This document shows positions 18,620-28,951 of a DNA stretch of 36,621 nucleotides, one piece after another. The position numbers and the translations under genes are program-made. Position 1 is the first letter of the stretch. Every line of letters starts with the position of its first letter. The DNA lies in NCBI RefSeq assembly GCF_029258315.1, contig NZ_JARHZE010000048.1:1-36621 (forward strand). The letters run 5' to 3'. The stretch is from Fusobacterium sp. GTDB lineage: Bacteria; Fusobacteriota; Fusobacteriia; Fusobacteriales; Fusobacteriaceae. Under the pieces are notes generated by a model, which saw only the letters and a list, made by a program, of their open reading frames with translations, was not told the origin of the DNA and did not search any database.

Positions 18620-20431
18620 ATGTTCTTACCTACTACTTTAGAAGAAGTAAAAAAATTAGGTTGGGATTCTCTTGATGTAATTCTTATATCAGGAGATACC
18701 TATATCGATTCATCCTATAACGGGACTGCTCTTATTGGAAAATGGCTTGTTAAAAATGGATATAAAGTTGGAGTTATTGCTCAACCTGATATTAATTCTC
18801 CCGATGATATCACTCGTTTAGGAGAACCTAATATTTATTGGGCCGTTTCTGCTGGTTGTGTTGACTCTATGGTAGCAAATTATACAGCTACAAAAAAGAA
18901 AAGACATAAAGATGATTTTACTCCCGGTGGAGAAAATAATCGTCGCCCTGATAGAGCGTCTATTGTTTACACAGGACTTATTAGAAGATTTTTTAAAAAT
19001 AGTAAAATTCCCATTGTTTTAGGAGGAATTGAAGCAAGTCTTAGAAGAATTACTCACTATGATTATTGGTCAAATAATTTAAGACGTTCTCTTATTTTTG
19101 ATGCAAAGGCTGATATCCTTTCCTATGGTATGGGTGAAAAATCTATGTTAGAATTAGCTGATGCTTTAAAAGGAAATAGAGAGTGGAGAAATATTCGTGG
19201 ACTTTCTTATATAGCCAAAGAGGAAAATAAAAAATATATAACTGTTCCCTCTTATGAAGAGTGTGTAGCTGATAAATATAAATTTATAGAGATGTTTAAT
19301 ACCTTCTATAAAAATTGTGATCCTATTACTGCTAAGGGTCTTAACCAAAAACACGGAGATAGATGGCTTATACAAAATCCACCATCTGAACTTTTTTCTC
19401 AAGAGCTTTTAGATGAAATCTATGGTCTCGATTATGAAAGAGATGTACACCCTTATTATAAGGCTCAAGGGTTTGTAAGAGCTATTGACACTATAAAATA
19501 TTCTCTTACTACTCATAGAGGTTGTTATGGAGAGTGTAATTTCTGTGCCATAGCTATCCACCAAGGAAGAACTGTTTCTTCTAGAAGTGAAGAGTCTATA
19601 TTGAAAGAGATTAAAGAAATTACTAAGGATAAAAAATTTAAGGGAAATATATCTGATGTTGGTGGTCCAACTGCCAATATGTATCAGATGGAGTGTACTA
19701 AAAAATTAAAATTGGGAGCTTGTTCTGATAAAAGATGTCTTTATCCAAATGTTTGTCCAGCTCTTAAACCAAACCACAATAAACAACTTTCTCTTCTTGA
19801 AAAAGTTAGAAACCTAGATAAAATAAAAAAAGTATTTATAGCCTCTGGTATTAGATATGATCTTATCCTTGGAGATAAAGTTAATGGTGAAAAATATTTA
19901 GAAGAGATTGTAGCTCATCACGTTTCTGGACAGATGAAAATTGCTCCAGAACACACTGAAGATAAAATTTTGAGTTTGATGGGAAAATCTGGTAAAGAAG
20001 ATCTTGTTAAATTTAAAAGAAAATTCTATGAACTAAATAAAAAACTAGACAAAAAACAATTTTTAACATATTATTTAATTGCAGCTCATCCAGGTTGTAA
20101 CGAAAAAGATATGTTAGATCTTAAGGTTTTTGCTTCTGAGGAACTTAGAATAAATCCAGAACAGGTGCAAATATTTACACCAACACCATCTACATATTCA
20201 ACTTTAATGTATTACACAGAGATAAATCCATTTACTGGAAAAAAAGTTTTTGTAGAAAAAGACAATGGAAAAAAAGAAAAACAAAAAAATATTATTATTC
20301 CTCGTGAAAAACCTACAAGTTTTTCTCACAAATCTAGCTATACTAAAAATAGTGGAAAAAATAATAGTTCAAATAGAAATGACAATTCATTTAAAAAAAA
20401 TAAAAATAGTAAATCCAAAAAATTTAAATAA
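18620..20431 (+). CDS. YgiQ family radical SAM protein
   Basis: Radical SAM CxxxCxxC motif in THRGCYGECNFCAI; YgiQ N-terminus GWDSLDVILISGDTYIDSSYNGTALIGKWL. Confidence 0.93.
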   Translation: MFLPTTLEEVKKLGWDSLDVILISGDTYIDSSYNGTALIGKWLVKNGYKVGVIAQPDINSPDDITRLGEPNIYWAVSAGCVDSMVANYTATKKKRHKDDFTPGGENNRRPDRASIVYTGLIRRFFKNSKIPIVLGGIEASLRRITHYDYWSNNLRRSLIFDAKADILSYGMGEKSMLELADALKGNREWRNIRGLSYIAKEENKKYITVPSYEECVADKYKFIEMFNTFYKNCDPITAKGLNQKHGDRWLIQNPPSELFSQELLDEIYGLDYERDVHPYYKAQGFVRAIDTIKYSLTTHRGCYGECNFCAIAIHQGRTVSSRSEESILKEIKEITKDKKFKGNISDVGGPTANMYQMECTKKLKLGACSDKRCLYPNVCPALKPNHNKQLSLLEKVRNLDKIKKVFIASGIRYDLILGDKVNGEKYLEEIVAHHVSGQMKIAPEHTEDKILSLMGKSGKEDLVKFKRKFYELNKKLDKKQFLTYYLIAAHPGCNEKDMLDLKVFASEELRINPEQVQIFTPTPSTYSTLMYYTEINPFTGKKVFVEKDNGKKEKQKNIIIPREKPTSFSHKSSYTKNSGKNNSSNRNDNSFKKNKNSKSKKFK

Positions 20432-20524
20432 TAATTTGAAAATTTATTTTTCTTAAACTCTGAACCTTTAGGAAAATAATCATCAGATTTTTATATAATC
20501 TAATTTTTAATTAAAGGAGGAAAA

Positions 20525-21838
20525 ATGAAACCAATAGTTGCTATAATTGGAAGACCTAACGTTGGTAAATCTACTCTTTTTAATAAGCTTGTTGGAGATA
20601 GAGTAGCTATCGTTGATGACCAACCAGGTGTTACTAGAGATAGACTTTACAGAGATACTGAATGGAATGGAAGAGAATTTGTTTTAGTTGATACAGGTGG
20701 ACTAGAACCTAGAAATAATGATTTTATGATGACAAAAATAAAAGAACAAGCTGAGGTAGCTGTTACTGAAGCTGACGTTATAGTTTTTGTTGTTGATGGA
20801 AAGGCTGGACTTACAGCTCTTGATGAAGAGGTTGCTTACTATCTTAGAAAGAAAACTAAACCTGTTATCCTTTGTGTTAACAAAATTGATAACTTTATGG
20901 AACAACAAGATGATCTTATAGATTTCTGGGCTTTAGGTTTTGATGATCTTATTGGTATCTCTGCTGAGCACAAAACAAACTTAGGAGATATGCTTGACTT
21001 AGTTGTTGAAAAAATAAATTCTGTTGATATTCCTGAAGAGGAAGAGGACGGATTAAAAATCGCCATCATTGGAAAACCAAATGCTGGAAAATCTTCTCTT
21101 GTAAATAAACTTTGTGGAAAAAACAGAACCATTGTAAGTAATATTGCCGGAACTACTAGAGATGCTATTGACACTTCTGTTATGTTCCACGACAATAAAT
21201 ATGTTCTTATTGATACTGCTGGAATCAGAAGAAAATCTAAAGTTGAAGAGGCTTTAGAATATTATTCTGTTTTGAAAGCATTAAAAGCTATAAAAAGAGC
21301 CGATGTTTGTTTCTTATTATTTGATGGTAAAGAGGGACTTACTGAACAGGATAAAAGAATAGCTGGTATAGCTCACGAAGAGAAAAAACCAATAGTTATT
21401 GTTGTTAATAAATGGGATTTAGTAGAAAAATCTAAAGATACTATGAAAGAGATGAGAGAAGCTTTACTTGCTGAACTTCCTTTCCTTTCTTATGCTCCAA
21501 TAGAATTTATCTCTGCCCTTACTGGACAAAGAACTATAAATCTTTTTGGAATAGCTGATAAAATTTATGAAGAATATATCAGAACTATTTCAACTGGACT
21601 TCTTAATACAGTTATCAATGAAGCTGTTATTATGAACCCACCACCAACAAGAAAAGGTAGAATTACAAAAGTTAACTATGCTACTCAAGTTGGAACTGCA
21701 CCACCTAAATTTGTATTATTCTGTAACTATCCAGAATTAATGCACTTCTCTTATTCTAGATATATAGAAAATAAATTAAGAGAGGCTTTCGGATTTGAAG
21801 GTTCTCCAATAGAGATTGTTTTTGAAAAGAAAAACTAA
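20525..21838 (+). CDS. der: Tandem-domain GTPase Der (EngA)
   Basis: Two G domains (GRPNVGKSTLFNKL and GKPNAGKSSLVNKL) plus a C-terminal KH-like domain. Confidence 0.97.
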   Translation: MKPIVAIIGRPNVGKSTLFNKLVGDRVAIVDDQPGVTRDRLYRDTEWNGREFVLVDTGGLEPRNNDFMMTKIKEQAEVAVTEADVIVFVVDGKAGLTALDEEVAYYLRKKTKPVILCVNKIDNFMEQQDDLIDFWALGFDDLIGISAEHKTNLGDMLDLVVEKINSVDIPEEEEDGLKIAIIGKPNAGKSSLVNKLCGKNRTIVSNIAGTTRDAIDTSVMFHDNKYVLIDTAGIRRKSKVEEALEYYSVLKALKAIKRADVCFLLFDGKEGLTEQDKRIAGIAHEEKKPIVIVVNKWDLVEKSKDTMKEMREALLAELPFLSYAPIEFISALTGQRTINLFGIADKIYEEYIRTISTGLLNTVINEAVIMNPPPTRKGRITKVNYATQVGTAPPKFVLFCNYPELMHFSYSRYIENKLREAFGFEGSPIEIVFEKKN

Positions 21839-21844
21839 CAAAAT

Positions 21845-21874
21845 AAAACTGCACTCGCAATTGAGTGCAGTTTT
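21845..21874. terminator. Bidirectional terminator between der and the GT-deacetylase gene
   Basis: Perfect 12-bp stem aaaactgcactc / gagtgcagtttt with a 6-nt loop. Confidence 0.85.
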
Positions 21875-23658
21875 TATTTTTTTCTCTGTTCTCTTTTTAT
21901 TTTTATAAAATTATATTTTCCACTAACTTTTCTTTTAAAGCTAAACATATTATTTTTAGGAAATATTGCTATTCTTCTTATCTGGAATAGATCCTCAGAA
22001 AAAGATATATCTCCACTATCTGTTGCCACTGCAAATTTATATCCAGCCTCTTTTACAATAGATTTAACATCTTCACTAAGATTTCCATATGGATAAGCAA
22101 AACAATTCATCTCTCTTCCAAGTTTTTTATTAAGCCTATCTCTTGATTCAAATATCTCTCTTCTTGCCTCTTGTAAATCGAGTTTTGCTAACATTGGATG
22201 TGTTAAAGTATGTCCTCCAAATTCTATCCCATACTCTTGCATCTCTAGAATCTCACTATCTTCCATCAATATAAATTTTTCTTCTGGATTATCTACTTTT
22301 TCTGTATCCCATCTATTATAAGTTAATTCACCTAAAAGATAGATAGTCCCTTTAAATCCATATTTTTTTAAAATAGGAAAAGCAATTTCATAGTTGTCTT
22401 TATATCCATCATCAAATGTAATCATTATCCATTTATTCTCTCTATTAAATCTATTTCTCCACTCACCATTTTTTAGATCTTCAAAAGTTATTGTTTTATA
22501 TCCATTTTCTTTTAAATATTTCATCTGTTTGTCAAAAACTTCATCTAAAACATAGATTCCATGAACACCTTTTTTATCATTTTCCTTTATTATTCTATGA
22601 TACATTATTACAGGTATATCATATTTTTTCTTTAAAACATATTGCTTATAATAAATTTTTTCTATCTCATCTATTATTTTACCAAGAGAATAATTTTTTT
22701 CTATAATATCTCTTAATTCTATTAAATCCTCTTCTGAAAGTTCTTTAGATTTTTCTATATCCTCACAAACACTAGAAACATCTATCCCTTTACTTTTAGG
22801 ATTTACATCTCCAAAATTGCTATTTAAAGATTTTTCAATACTTTCTTTTGTTACAAGTCCTAAATATTCCTGTTCTCCCACAGCTATAACAGGTCTTCCA
22901 GATAAAATTCCTTCAATGGCAACTCTACCAGCTCCTATAATTATATGTGATTTTTTTATTTCTTCAGAAACATTATTTATATATCCCATAAAGTTTACTC
23001 TATCTTTAAACTTTTGAAATCTTTCTGGAATCTCTTTCCCACCAATTACTTGAACTAAATATTCATCTTTTAAATAAAGTTTTTCCAATAGATCAAAACA
23101 TACATCCCCTTTAGGACCTGAAAGTCTTCCTATTATAGATACTATTTTTTTATCTCCATTTGGAATTTTTGAAAAATTATACTCTTCACAGCTCACAGGA
23201 TTTCTTAAAGTGATTAGTTTTTCTTTTTTTACTCCAAGAGATTCCACTAATTGAGTATAAATATTTTCACAGACAGTTATACCATAGTCTCCAAATCCTT
23301 TTATAACTTTTCTACTAAAATGTATAGGCTGTCTTCCATGAGTAGTTGTTATTAACGGTATTCCAGCTATCTTACAAGCTATGGCTGAACTCCAAGATGA
23401 TGCTCTTGAATGAGCATGAACCACATGTATATCTTTTTCTTTTATTATTTCTAAAAGTTTTTTTACTTGATCTACTCTTTGTCCCAAACTTCTTTTATTA
23501 AATTCAATCTTAATATACTCAGCTTTTGTAGGTTTTGTTAAAGTATCTGAAACAATATACACCTTATTTCCTCTTTTTATAAGTTCGTCAGCTAAAGTTA
23601 CTCCATAAACTTCAGCTCCAGTAACTTCTAATTGAGAAAGAGCCATCAATATATTCAT
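21874..23658 (-). CDS. Fused GT4-like glycosyltransferase and NodB/CE4 polysaccharide deacetylase
   Basis: N-terminal GT-B features (VVHAHSRASSWSSAIACKIAGIPLITTTHG, SIIGRLSGPKG, AIEGILSGRPVIAVG); C-terminal MITFDDGYKDN, GGHTLTHPML, FAYPYGN. Confidence 0.9.
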   Translation of the reverse strand: MNILMALSQLEVTGAEVYGVTLADELIKRGNKVYIVSDTLTKPTKAEYIKIEFNKRSLGQRVDQVKKLLEIIKEKDIHVVHAHSRASSWSSAIACKIAGIPLITTTHGRQPIHFSRKVIKGFGDYGITVCENIYTQLVESLGVKKEKLITLRNPVSCEEYNFSKIPNGDKKIVSIIGRLSGPKGDVCFDLLEKLYLKDEYLVQVIGGKEIPERFQKFKDRVNFMGYINNVSEEIKKSHIIIGAGRVAIEGILSGRPVIAVGEQEYLGLVTKESIEKSLNSNFGDVNPKSKGIDVSSVCEDIEKSKELSEEDLIELRDIIEKNYSLGKIIDEIEKIYYKQYVLKKKYDIPVIMYHRIIKENDKKGVHGIYVLDEVFDKQMKYLKENGYKTITFEDLKNGEWRNRFNRENKWIMITFDDGYKDNYEIAFPILKKYGFKGTIYLLGELTYNRWDTEKVDNPEEKFILMEDSEILEMQEYGIEFGGHTLTHPMLAKLDLQEARREIFESRDRLNKKLGREMNCFAYPYGNLSEDVKSIVKEAGYKFAVATDSGDISFSEDLFQIRRIAIFPKNNMFSFKRKVSGKYNFIKIKREQRKK

Positions 23659-23667
23659 AATTTCTCC

Positions 23668-23985
23668 TTAATCTTCTAAATCTATTATTATTCCACGATA
23701 ATATTTTATATCTTTGCCATAATCTCTAACTATATTTTCATCTATTCTTATATAATTCTCATTCTTTTCATATAATTGTCTTTCAAAAATCTTAAATTTT
23801 TTATCCAATTTTTTTAATTCTGATTTTGTTACTGGTTTCTCTAAAGTCTTATTAAACTCTCTCACCAGCTCATCATATTTTATTAAAAATTCATATTGTT
23901 CATAATATCTTATACTACTACAAGAACTAAATAAACCAAGCAATACTGTAAAAAAAATTATTTTTTTCATCTTATTCCTCTTCAT
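23668..23985 (-). CDS. Small predicted lipoprotein
   Basis: Signal peptide with lipobox-like LLGLFSSCSS. Confidence 0.6.
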   Translation of the reverse strand: MKRNKMKKIIFFTVLLGLFSSCSSIRYYEQYEFLIKYDELVREFNKTLEKPVTKSELKKLDKKFKIFERQLYEKNENYIRIDENIVRDYGKDIKYYRGIIIDLED

Positions 23986-25009
23986 TTACTTTTTCATTAA
24001 AATATCTTAAAAAATTCCCAATATCTTTAGAAATAAACTCCCAAGTATGATATTCATTTTCATAAATATACCCCTTAAAGTCAACTCCATATTTCTTTAA
24101 TCTTCCAACAATATCAGTCCATTGTTGTAACATAAGATATGGTTCTTTATCCTCTTCACCAACACTTATATATATTTTTTTTCCAATAAATTTTTCAGGT
24201 TCCATTCTCTTTATAATAGTATAGGGATCCTGTTTTAAAATTCTCCAGCCCCAAGGGCTAAAAATTCTTAAAAAATTTATTTTATCTTGATTTTTTAAAA
24301 ATAAAAACTTTGGTATATAAAGGTATCTCATCAATCTCAATACTCTTCTATTAAGACTCATTCTTATAATACTAACAGCTCCCGAAAAACTTCCAATCAC
24401 ATCAAATTTTTCTATATATTTAAGTCCAATTTTAAGAGCCGCATATCCTCCCATAGAAAAACCACAAATACCTATCTTTCCGTTTGGAGATATTCTTTTG
24501 GCTTCCTTGTAAATGTCGTCAGTGATATAATCTTCATATTTATGTTTCTTATCTTTATAAAAATTACTATACCAACTTTGTCCTTCAAAGCCAGCATCAC
24601 ATATCATAAATATCATAGGTTTTATTCTATCTTTTTTTATAAGCTCCAAATAATTTTCTAATAAAAATGCTCTATTTATCCAATCCTCTGAATAATCCCT
24701 TATTCCATGAAAAAGTATAAGAACTGGTAAATCTTTTTCTTTCTCATTCTTAGGAGTAACCAATAAATAACGCATCTTCTCTTCTACATGAGAGGAATTT
24801 ATATATTTTTCCTCTATCAAAACTTCATTTTCTATTTTTTCTAAAGAATATTTTTTTACCCTCTTTTTATACTCTTTAACACAGGTAACCTCTTCATATG
24901 ATTTTACTCTGATTAATTTTCTTTTTAAAGTCTTCTCTTCTACTTCTTTTCTAGTTTTATACAAATAAAAAAGGAGACAAAATACCAGTATACTCATTAT
25001 AAGCATCAT
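23972..25009 (-). CDS. Membrane-anchored alpha/beta hydrolase (esterase D/PHB-depolymerase-like)
   Basis: N-terminal TM; nucleophile elbow GFSMGGYAALK, Asp in SVGEEDKEPY, His in ENEYHTWEF. Confidence 0.85.
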   Translation of the reverse strand: MMLIMSILVFCLLFYLYKTRKEVEEKTLKRKLIRVKSYEEVTCVKEYKKRVKKYSLEKIENEVLIEEKYINSSHVEEKMRYLLVTPKNEKEKDLPVLILFHGIRDYSEDWINRAFLLENYLELIKKDRIKPMIFMICDAGFEGQSWYSNFYKDKKHKYEDYITDDIYKEAKRISPNGKIGICGFSMGGYAALKIGLKYIEKFDVIGSFSGAVSIIRMSLNRRVLRLMRYLYIPKFLFLKNQDKINFLRIFSPWGWRILKQDPYTIIKRMEPEKFIGKKIYISVGEEDKEPYLMLQQWTDIVGRLKKYGVDFKGYIYENEYHTWEFISKDIGNFLRYFNEKVNEEE

Positions 25010-25047
25010 CTTTCCTTATCTCCTTTCATAATATTTTTTATTTTTTA

Positions 25048-26439
25048 TTAGAATTCAGCATTACCTGGTGTTCTTGGGAATGGGATTACGTCACGGATAT
25101 TTGTCATTCCTGTGATATACATCATCATTCTTTCAAAACCTAATCCATATCCTGAATGTGGGAAACTTCCATATCTTCTTAAATCAAGATAGAATTTATA
25201 ATCTTCTTTACTTAATCCACACTCATCCATTTTTCTCTCTAAAACTTCTACATTATCTTCTCTTTGAGATCCACCTATTATCTCTCCAATTCCAGGTGCT
25301 AATAAGTCCATTGCTCTTACTGTTTTTCCATCTTCATTAAGTTTCATATAGAAAGCTTTTATTTCTTTTGGATAATCAACTAAGAATACAGGTTTTCCAA
25401 AATGTTTCTCAGCTAAGAATCTTTCATGTTCACTTTGTAAGTCGATTCCCCATTCAACTGGATAATCAAATTTTTGTCCTGATGCTAATAATATATCAAT
25501 AGCTTCTGTATAAGTTACTCTTGCAAACTCATTATGTAACACATTGTTTAATTTATCTATTAAACCTTTTTCTATAAATTGGTTAAAGAACTCTATCTCT
25601 TCTGGACAGTTATCCATTACATATTTTATTATATATTTAACCATTGATTCTGCTAAGTCCATATTAGCTGTTAAATCAGCAAAAGCTATTTCAGGCTCTA
25701 TCATCCAGAATTCAGCAGCGTGTCTTGAAGTATTTGAATTTTCAGCTCTGAATGTTGGACCAAATGTATAAACATTTCTAAATGCTGAACAATAAGTTTC
25801 ACAGTTTAATTGTCCACTTACTGTTAAGCTAGTTGTTTTTCCAAAGAAATCTTTTGATACATCAACTTTTCCATCATCTTTTTTAGGAAGTTTATCTAAA
25901 TCTAGAGTTGTTACTCTAAACATTTCTCCAGCTCCCTCACAGTCAGAAGAAGTTATTATTGGTGTATGAACATATACAAATCCTTGTTCTTGGAAAAATT
26001 TATGTATTGCATAAGCTAGAACTGATCTTACTCTAAATACTGCTGAGAATGTATTTGTTCTTGGTCTTAAGTGAGCTATATCTCTTAAATATTCAAATGT
26101 TTGTCTTTTATTTTGTAAAGGATAATCTAAGTTTGCTTTTTGAATAACTTCTACTTTTTTAGCTATTATTTCAGCAGATTGTCCTTTTCCTTGAGATTCT
26201 TGGTATACTCCCTCTACTCTTATTGATGAAGATATTGAAAGGTGTGATATTTCTTCAAAATTTTCTAATTCTGCTCCATATACCACTTGTATTCCTTTAA
26301 AGAAAGAACCATCATTTACTTCTATAAATCCGAAATTCTTTTGGTCTCTTAATTTTCTAACCCAACCAGAAATTTCAATTTCTTTTCCTAGTAATTCTTT
26401 TTCTTTTCTGTAAAGTTCTCTAACTGTTACTTTATCCAT
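25048..26439 (-). CDS. asnS: Asparaginyl-tRNA synthetase
   Basis: Class II aaRS motifs; [24 protein letters not shown] and [42 protein letters not shown]. Confidence 0.97.
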   Translation of the reverse strand: MDKVTVRELYRKEKELLGKEIEISGWVRKLRDQKNFGFIEVNDGSFFKGIQVVYGAELENFEEISHLSISSSIRVEGVYQESQGKGQSAEIIAKKVEVIQKANLDYPLQNKRQTFEYLRDIAHLRPRTNTFSAVFRVRSVLAYAIHKFFQEQGFVYVHTPIITSSDCEGAGEMFRVTTLDLDKLPKKDDGKVDVSKDFFGKTTSLTVSGQLNCETYCSAFRNVYTFGPTFRAENSNTSRHAAEFWMIEPEIAFADLTANMDLAESMVKYIIKYVMDNCPEEIEFFNQFIEKGLIDKLNNVLHNEFARVTYTEAIDILLASGQKFDYPVEWGIDLQSEHERFLAEKHFGKPVFLVDYPKEIKAFYMKLNEDGKTVRAMDLLAPGIGEIIGGSQREDNVEVLERKMDECGLSKEDYKFYLDLRRYGSFPHSGYGLGFERMMMYITGMTNIRDVIPFPRTPGNAEF

Positions 26440-26448
26440 TTCGTCCCC

Positions 26449-26637
26449 CTAATTTAATTTATCTTTACTGTCTACAATTTTTATACTATCTAAATGCCCT
26501 TTCACCTGAGCTCTAAACTTTTCTAAATAAAGTTTTCTATATTTTTCTCTTTCTACTTTTTCTTCAGCTGTTAACTCTCTTTCTTTTGAAAGTTTTGAAA
26601 AATAATTTACTTTAACTATTATATCTTTCATTTCCAT
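26449..26637 (-). CDS. DUF896 family protein
   Basis: NYFSKLSKERELTAEEKVEREKYRKLYLEKFRAQVKGHLDSI. Start taken at 26637, with its RBS inside the end of the upstream gene. Confidence 0.88.
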   Translation of the reverse strand: MEMKDIIVKVNYFSKLSKERELTAEEKVEREKYRKLYLEKFRAQVKGHLDSIKIVDSKDKLN

Positions 26638-26638
26638 A

Positions 26639-27919
26639 TTACTTTTTTTTACCTCCACGCCTAATGAAATAATTATACAGTTTATTTTGAGTTTTGTCAA
26701 ATTCTAAAACAGTGTAATTATTAACACTCAAAACTAAACCAAGTGCCATAAGTATTGTTAAAATTGAAGTTCCTCCATAACTAAAAAATGGCATAGGAAT
26801 TCCAAACACTGGAAGTAATCCAACTGTTACAAATAGATTTATTAATACTTGAGTTATTATCATTCCCGCTACTCCAACTGCTAAATATTTTCCTAGATAA
26901 TCCTTTGATATTCTACTTATTTTTAATAAATTATAATAAAGTAAAAAAAATAAAATTAACACAATAACTAATCCACAAAATCCAAGCTCTTCTCCTAATA
27001 ATGCCATTATAAAATCTGTATGTATTTCTGGAAGATAACTAAATTTTTGTACTCCATTTCCATATCCTACTCCAAATATTCCACCATTTCCAAAGGCTAA
27101 AAGAGATTGAGCTACTTGATAACCTATATCTATATTACCAACATAGCCATCATGTAAAAGTCCATCTATCCACATTATTACCCTTTTTACTCGATAATCA
27201 CCATTTCCAAATTTATACATTAAAGTTATTGCAATTAATCCTAAACTTCCCAGTGCTGAAACAATCTTAACAATAGTACTTGTTTTTATTTTAGTAAAAA
27301 ATATCAATATAATATAAATTGATACATAGTGTATAACTGTTCCCAAATCATTTTGAGAAAATATTAAACAAAAAAATGGTAATGAAACTTTTAAAGTTCT
27401 TTTTAAAGTATCTTTTATATCTTCCTTTTTATTCTCTCCCGATTCTAAAATAAGAGATATTAATATTATAAAAGCTAATTTTAAAATTTCCGAAGGTTGA
27501 ATTCCTATACCACCTATTCTTATCCAACCATAAGCACCATTAGTCTCTTTTATTATATCTGTTTTAATAACCCTACCAAATACAAACATAACTGCTAATA
27601 ATATCAATGAACCCCAATAAATACTTCTATGAATCCATTTTTTCCTTAAAATTTTATAATCAATAGCACTTATAAAAAATCCCATAATTGATCCTATAAT
27701 CATAAAAATAATCATAGATTTTAAACTAAATTTTTCCTGATAATCAGAAACACTATATAAATTTAAAACAGATAAAAATAAAAAAATAAATACTAAAATA
27801 AAAATAAATCTTCTATTAGCCTTTACTTCTGGTATCATTTTCCTTTTATATAATTCTTTTTCTACTTGTTTTTTTTCATAATATATACTTTTATTTTCTA
27901 CTTTCACTATTTCACCCAT
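26639..27919 (-). CDS. FtsW/RodA/SpoVE family SEDS protein
   Basis: Multi-TM; GAYGWIRIGGIGIQPSEILKLAFI, GNGVQKFSYLPEIHTDFIMALLGEELGF, PMPFFSYGGTSIL. Confidence 0.92.
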   Translation of the reverse strand: MGEIVKVENKSIYYEKKQVEKELYKRKMIPEVKANRRFIFILVFIFLFLSVLNLYSVSDYQEKFSLKSMIIFMIIGSIMGFFISAIDYKILRKKWIHRSIYWGSLILLAVMFVFGRVIKTDIIKETNGAYGWIRIGGIGIQPSEILKLAFIILISLILESGENKKEDIKDTLKRTLKVSLPFFCLIFSQNDLGTVIHYVSIYIILIFFTKIKTSTIVKIVSALGSLGLIAITLMYKFGNGDYRVKRVIMWIDGLLHDGYVGNIDIGYQVAQSLLAFGNGGIFGVGYGNGVQKFSYLPEIHTDFIMALLGEELGFCGLVIVLILFFLLYYNLLKISRISKDYLGKYLAVGVAGMIITQVLINLFVTVGLLPVFGIPMPFFSYGGTSILTILMALGLVLSVNNYTVLEFDKTQNKLYNYFIRRGGKKK

Positions 27920-27983
27920 AATTTTTTAATAATATTTATTATATCACAAATCTCTTTTTTTAGTAATAATTCTTTAATATTTT

Positions 27984-28011
27984 TTGCTTTAAAAAGATTG
28001 TATGATATAAT
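27984..28011 (+). promoter_or_regulatory. Putative promoter for kdsC
   Basis: TTGCTT (27984-27989), 16-nt spacer, TATAAT (28006-28011). Confidence 0.5.
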
Positions 28012-28037
28012 AAAATAAATTTTAAAATTGGAGGTTA

Positions 28038-28547
28038 ATGATGATAAAATTAGTAGTTCTTGATGTCGATGGAACTTTAACTGATGGAAAACTATACATT
28101 GATAATTTTGGTAACGAAATGAAGGCTTTCGATGTAAAAGATGGGTTAGCAATCTCTCAAAGTATTAAACAGGGAATAAAATTTGCTATCATTACAGGAA
28201 AAACTTCTAAGATAGTAGAAAGAAGGGGAACTGAATTAGGTATTACTGATATTGTCCAAGGAAGTCATAACAAAATTGAAGATTTAGAAAAAATATTAAA
28301 AAAATATAATTTTTCTTACGAGGAAACAGCATATATTGGCGATGACTTAATAGATTTAAAACCTATGAAGCTTTGTAAATTTAAAGCTTGTCCTAAAGAT
28401 TCTGTTCAAGAAATAATTGAAGTTTGTGATTTTGTCTCTTCTAAAAATGGAGGAAATGGAGCTGTTCGTGAAATATTAGAAAAATTATTAAAAGATCAAG
28501 GTCTTTGGGAAAAAATTATAAATAATTTTTCAGCTACTGTACAATAA
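28038..28547 (+). CDS. kdsC: KdsC-family HAD phosphatase (3-deoxy-D-manno-octulosonate 8-phosphate phosphatase)
   Basis: VVLDVDGTLTDGKLYID, ITGKTSKIVERRGTELGI, YIGDDLIDL. Confidence 0.9.
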   Translation: MMIKLVVLDVDGTLTDGKLYIDNFGNEMKAFDVKDGLAISQSIKQGIKFAIITGKTSKIVERRGTELGITDIVQGSHNKIEDLEKILKKYNFSYEETAYIGDDLIDLKPMKLCKFKACPKDSVQEIIEVCDFVSSKNGGNGAVREILEKLLKDQGLWEKIINNFSATVQ

Positions 28548-28573
28548 AAGTCTTAGTTTAACTAAGGCTTTTT
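28547..28573 (+). terminator. Terminator downstream of kdsC
   Basis: aaagtcttag-tttaa-ctaaggcttttt hairpin with T tract. Confidence 0.7.
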
Positions 28574-28637
28574 ATTTTTACAATTAAACATAATTAAACA
28601 CAATTCTCTACAATTTAAATATATTTCTATTATACTT

Positions 28638-28652
28638 TTATAGTACTATAAT
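28638..28652 (+). promoter_or_regulatory. 14-nt palindrome overlapping the putative -10 upstream of feoA
   Basis: Perfect palindrome ttatagtactataa (28638-28651) overlaps tataat (28647-28652). Confidence 0.4.
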
Positions 28653-28706
28653 TCCATTATCAAACAAAATTTTTTGTATTACAAACAATTAGAAATGGAG
28701 GAATTT

Positions 28707-28931
28707 ATGAAGCTCTGTGATTTAAAAAATGGAGAAGAGGCAAAAATTTTAAAAATAGGAAATGTTGGTGAACTAAAAAAAAGATTAGTTGATATGGGAG
28801 TTACTACTGGTGGAATAATAAAACTTGAAAGAGTTGCTCCCTTAGGGGATCCTCAAGAATATATTTTAAAATCTACTGGAATTGCCATAAGAAAAGAAGA
28901 TGCCAGTAATATAGAAGTTGAAAAAATTTAA
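28707..28931 (+). CDS. feoA: FeoA ferrous iron transport protein
   Basis: MKLCDLKNGEEAKILKIGNVGELKKRLVDMGVTTGGIIKLERVAPLGDPQEY; start 28707 with ggagg RBS; precedes feoB. Confidence 0.92.
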   Translation: MKLCDLKNGEEAKILKIGNVGELKKRLVDMGVTTGGIIKLERVAPLGDPQEYILKSTGIAIRKEDASNIEVEKI

Positions 28932-28951
28932 TTTAAATAGGGAGTGTTTTT

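Noticed and set aside
20265-20456. Plus-strand 63-aa ORF overlapping the end of the ygiQ-like gene
   Set aside because: Out-of-frame Lys/Ile-rich product of the low-complexity tail.
27907-28152. Minus-strand 81-aa ORF between the SEDS gene and kdsC
   Set aside because: Overlaps the kdsC promoter and start; no RBS or domain.
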